A stretch of DNA of 64,000 bases from Wolfiporia cocos (Eukaryota; Basidiomycota; Agaricomycetes; Polyporales; Phaeolaceae), in contig JACCLO010000033.1 of the NCBI GenBank assembly GCA_029448655.1, positions 62,001 through 126,000 of the forward strand. The letters are read 5' to 3'. The notes beneath the pieces were generated by a model. The model was not told the origin of the DNA, ran no database searches, and saw only the letters and a program-made list of their open reading frames with translations. Shown here one piece after another: positions 62,168 to 64,000 of the stretch (position 1 is its first letter; each line of letters begins with the position of its first letter). The translations under genes were made by a program, and so were the position numbers.

Positions 62168-63814
62168 TCATCCTTTGCGTTTGTCTCCGCCGGCTGCCGG
62201 TGCCTTGGAGACTGTGGTTGATGATGTTGTAGTTGTCCCGGCGGACGTGGGTGGCTTCCAGAAACATTTGGTACCTCCGGATTGGCAGTTGTCGCGTTTG
62301 CAGATTGCGCATTTGTGGGGGGGAGCCCAGAAGTAGTACTTCCCCGCTTTGGTCTTTTTGATGACCGTGCCTGGTACCGATCCCTCGGGGATCTTTTGTT
62401 CCTTTTGCCCGGACCCGCCACTGCTGGTTCCCTGTCGGGAACTGGTTTGCGAGTCCTTTGTGATTGTGTGCGAGCTCTTTCCCGAGCTCGCCGTCTTCTT
62501 CTCCTCCTTCTTCCCGTCGTCGAATATACTGCCGCGTATCTCGTCGCGGTAGACCTCCTTGTGGATGCTGATCGCCTGGTCCAGGTACAGTTCCCATTCT
62601 GTGGGGAGCTTCTGCCCCCAGACCTTTGCAAGGGCGAAGGCGTCTTTTACCTTTTCAGGCATGACATCCTTCAGCTTGTCCATCAAGGTTGTGTTGTCGG
62701 TCTTTGCCTTCTTGGCGAGTTGCCTCAGGCGTTCCGCGTACGTGTAGAAGTTGGCCGACACTTTCTTCCTTCCCTCCGTCCCGAAGTAGGATTCGATTTC
62801 CTTCTTCGCAATTTCCTCGTCCGTCTTTTTCCCATATACCCTTTCCATCTGTTCCTCGAATGCTACCCACGTGCCGAGGTCTTTCGTCGGGTCGGCGGAG
62901 TCACGGATGCGTTGTTCTTGGTAGTCGAACGCAGATCCGGACAGGTGTTGCAGGGCCTGCACGATCCTTTCACGATCGGCGGTGATACCGGCAACTCCGA
63001 AGTACATGATGCACTTGCGGAGCCACTCTCGTACCGAGACCTTGCTGCCATCGCCCGAGAATTTGGGGGGAGGCGTCGCCTTCTGCTTCATAACGATTGT
63101 TTGCCCTGTCGGGGCTGACGTGGTGGCGGGGGGTGGTGCGTTCTCGAGCTTGCTAACTCGAGCGAGGAGGGCGTCGAAGTCCTGTTGTGATGGGCCGGCT
63201 GGCCGGCTGGTGCCGAACAGTCCTCCTGATGTTGTAGCGGGCGCCGTAGTTCTGGCGGCCGCTTGCTCCAGTGCCGACACACGGCTTGTGATTGCGCGTG
63301 TGTACGTTCTGAGGTCGTCCATTCTCCCGAAGACCGCCTTGAACCGGGAGTCGAGCTGCCTTTTCAGGCGAAGCATCGACTCATCCGTCATGTCGGCGGA
63401 TGCATTCAAGATGGGGGAGATGCCATTGTAAATGGCCTGGATCGTGTCCTGGAGGTCGGCATGGGCCTGTTCCGGGACATTCTCCAAGAGCCTGGCTTGG
63501 AGGGCTGTCTGGTTCGGGTATTCGATTTCCCGAATGCGAACGTTGGGGAGCGTAACATAGCTACCGAATTCAGAGGGTAGCGTGGGGTTGGCCGGGACTA
63601 CGCGTTCTGTCGTTACCGGGAATTGTTCTTCCGCGACAACGTCCCCACTTGCTCCTGTGAAGAGTGGGGGGAGAGCGCGTCTAGTCCTGATGGACTGGGG
63701 TGCTGGTGCCACTGTTCGGGCGCCAAGCGGGGGAGGTGCGGACCCTGTCGGGCCAGTCACCTGAGGACGGGTGGGGGTCTGGACGTTGGATTGGCTGGAT
63801 TCAGATCCGGACAT
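62168..63814 (-). CDS. Element C Gag
   Basis: 548 codons from ATG 63814 (MSGSESSQSNVQ) to TGA at 62168-62170; upstream in-frame codons are also open but this is the first ATG with a plausible context. The N-terminus is Pro/Thr-rich, followed by a helical stretch (about 120-200), and a capsid-like region (about 250-440: SGDGSKVSVREWLRK, YFGTEGRKKVSANFYTYAERL) matching the Ty3/gypsy gag fold. The C-terminus is Ser/Lys-rich with CAICKRDNC and KCFW, a Cys-rich motif in place of a classic CCHC knuckle. Confidence 0.88.
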   Translation of the reverse strand: MSGSESSQSNVQTPTRPQVTGPTGSAPPPLGARTVAPAPQSIRTRRALPPLFTGASGDVVAEEQFPVTTERVVPANPTLPSEFGSYVTLPNVRIREIEYPNQTALQARLLENVPEQAHADLQDTIQAIYNGISPILNASADMTDESMLRLKRQLDSRFKAVFGRMDDLRTYTRAITSRVSALEQAAARTTAPATTSGGLFGTSRPAGPSQQDFDALLARVSKLENAPPPATTSAPTGQTIVMKQKATPPPKFSGDGSKVSVREWLRKCIMYFGVAGITADRERIVQALQHLSGSAFDYQEQRIRDSADPTKDLGTWVAFEEQMERVYGKKTDEEIAKKEIESYFGTEGRKKVSANFYTYAERLRQLAKKAKTDNTTLMDKLKDVMPEKVKDAFALAKVWGQKLPTEWELYLDQAISIHKEVYRDEIRGSIFDDGKKEEKKTASSGKSSHTITKDSQTSSRQGTSSGGSGQKEQKIPEGSVPGTVIKKTKAGKYYFWAPPHKCAICKRDNCQSGGTKCFWKPPTSAGTTTTSSTTVSKAPAAGGDKRKG

Positions 63815-64000
63815 GTCTGTCGGGAAATGATAAGCATCTTGTTCTTGTGAGAAGTTTCCTAAAAATAGAAAAAAGAAGTCTTCGGTCCATGCCATGTGTT
63901 GATGCCAGTGTGTTGATCCGATCAACCTTATCAGGTTATGATATCAGGAGTAATTATGAGCTTTATCAGGCGTCATATTGGTGTGATACTACTACAACTC
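63815..64000 (-). other. Leader of element C up to the window edge
   Basis: 186 bp upstream of the gag start with no LTR end visible. The primer-binding site and 5' LTR must lie to the right of the window. An upstream in-frame ATG (63895) gives MAWTEDFFFLF but is less likely as start. Confidence 0.5.

Larger units (their letters stand above)
56968..64000 (-). mobile_element. Element C: apparently intact chromovirus (5' LTR outside the window)
   Basis: Coded on the minus strand: gag (63814-62168), pol (up to 57591), polypurine tract, 3' LTR (57508-56968). Pol is one open frame of more than 1,440 codons with no stop or frameshift and all catalytic motifs, so the element is young or active. Order in pol: protease, RT, RNase H, integrase, chromodomain, dUTPase. 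The 5' LTR must start right of 64000, so LTR identity and the TSD (GGGAT expected) cannot be checked here. Confidence 0.93.

Noticed and set aside
38482..64000. DNA transposons, because of the inverted ends TGACACAG..CTGTGACA
   Set aside because: Element C shows these ends as a true LTR next to a polypurine tract, and all TSDs are 5 bp with TG..CA ends, as for LTR integration.

Overview
The window is nuclear DNA of a filamentous basidiomycete, most likely an Agaricomycete (a mushroom or wood-decay type; I cannot name the species). The evidence is the very intron-rich genes with GT..AG introns of about 48-64 nt (a few of 38 nt), the protein families, and chromodomain Ty3/gypsy retrotransposons. 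Intron borders below were worked out by eye. The reading phase closes in every multi-exon model except one frameshifted pseudogene.

Bases 1-37 kb are gene-bearing: a transposase tail (3-230), a ricin-B lectin gene (1027-1879) followed by a decayed copy of its last exon (2392-2620), two tandem paralogous membrane-anchored alpha/beta hydrolases on the minus strand (2723-4316 intact, 5114-6794 frameshifted), a gene-poor stretch with a hAT-type MITE (8103-8716), a PH-domain protein (10802-14129), the spliceosomal core gene PRP8 with 29 exons (14324-22917, minus), an F-box protein (23570-25456), a second MITE (26527-27142), a 25-exon PX-PH-HKD phospholipase D (28436-34621, minus) and a divergently oriented PHD-finger protein (34908-36712).

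Bases 37-64 kb are a nest of LTR retrotransposons. Insertion order can be read from target-site duplications (TSDs) and from reading frames that rejoin when insertions are removed. The oldest is element D, a Ty3/gypsy relic with gag, dUTPase and protease in that order (39722-56880). It was split by an LTR (43189-55963, TSD GAGAA), which was split by a second LTR (43821-55548), then a third (44044-55342, TSD ACTTA), then by element A, a near-complete chromovirus (44674-55072, TSD GAGAG). Element A in turn carries four solo LTRs. Element C, a minus-strand chromovirus with intact gag and pol ORFs, fills 56968 to the right end and leaves the window.

The most interesting result is that all three Ty3/gypsy elements carry a dUTPase domain, each at a different place: between gag and protease in D, between protease and reverse transcriptase in A, and at the C-terminus after the chromodomain in C. 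Element A also shows an 11-nt complementarity between its primer-binding site and the predicted start of its own transcript, as expected for Tf1-like self-priming. The LTRs share about 11-bp inverted terminal repeats (TGACACAG..CTGTGACA) and a hairpin just upstream of a TATA motif whose stem changes between copies while pairing is kept.
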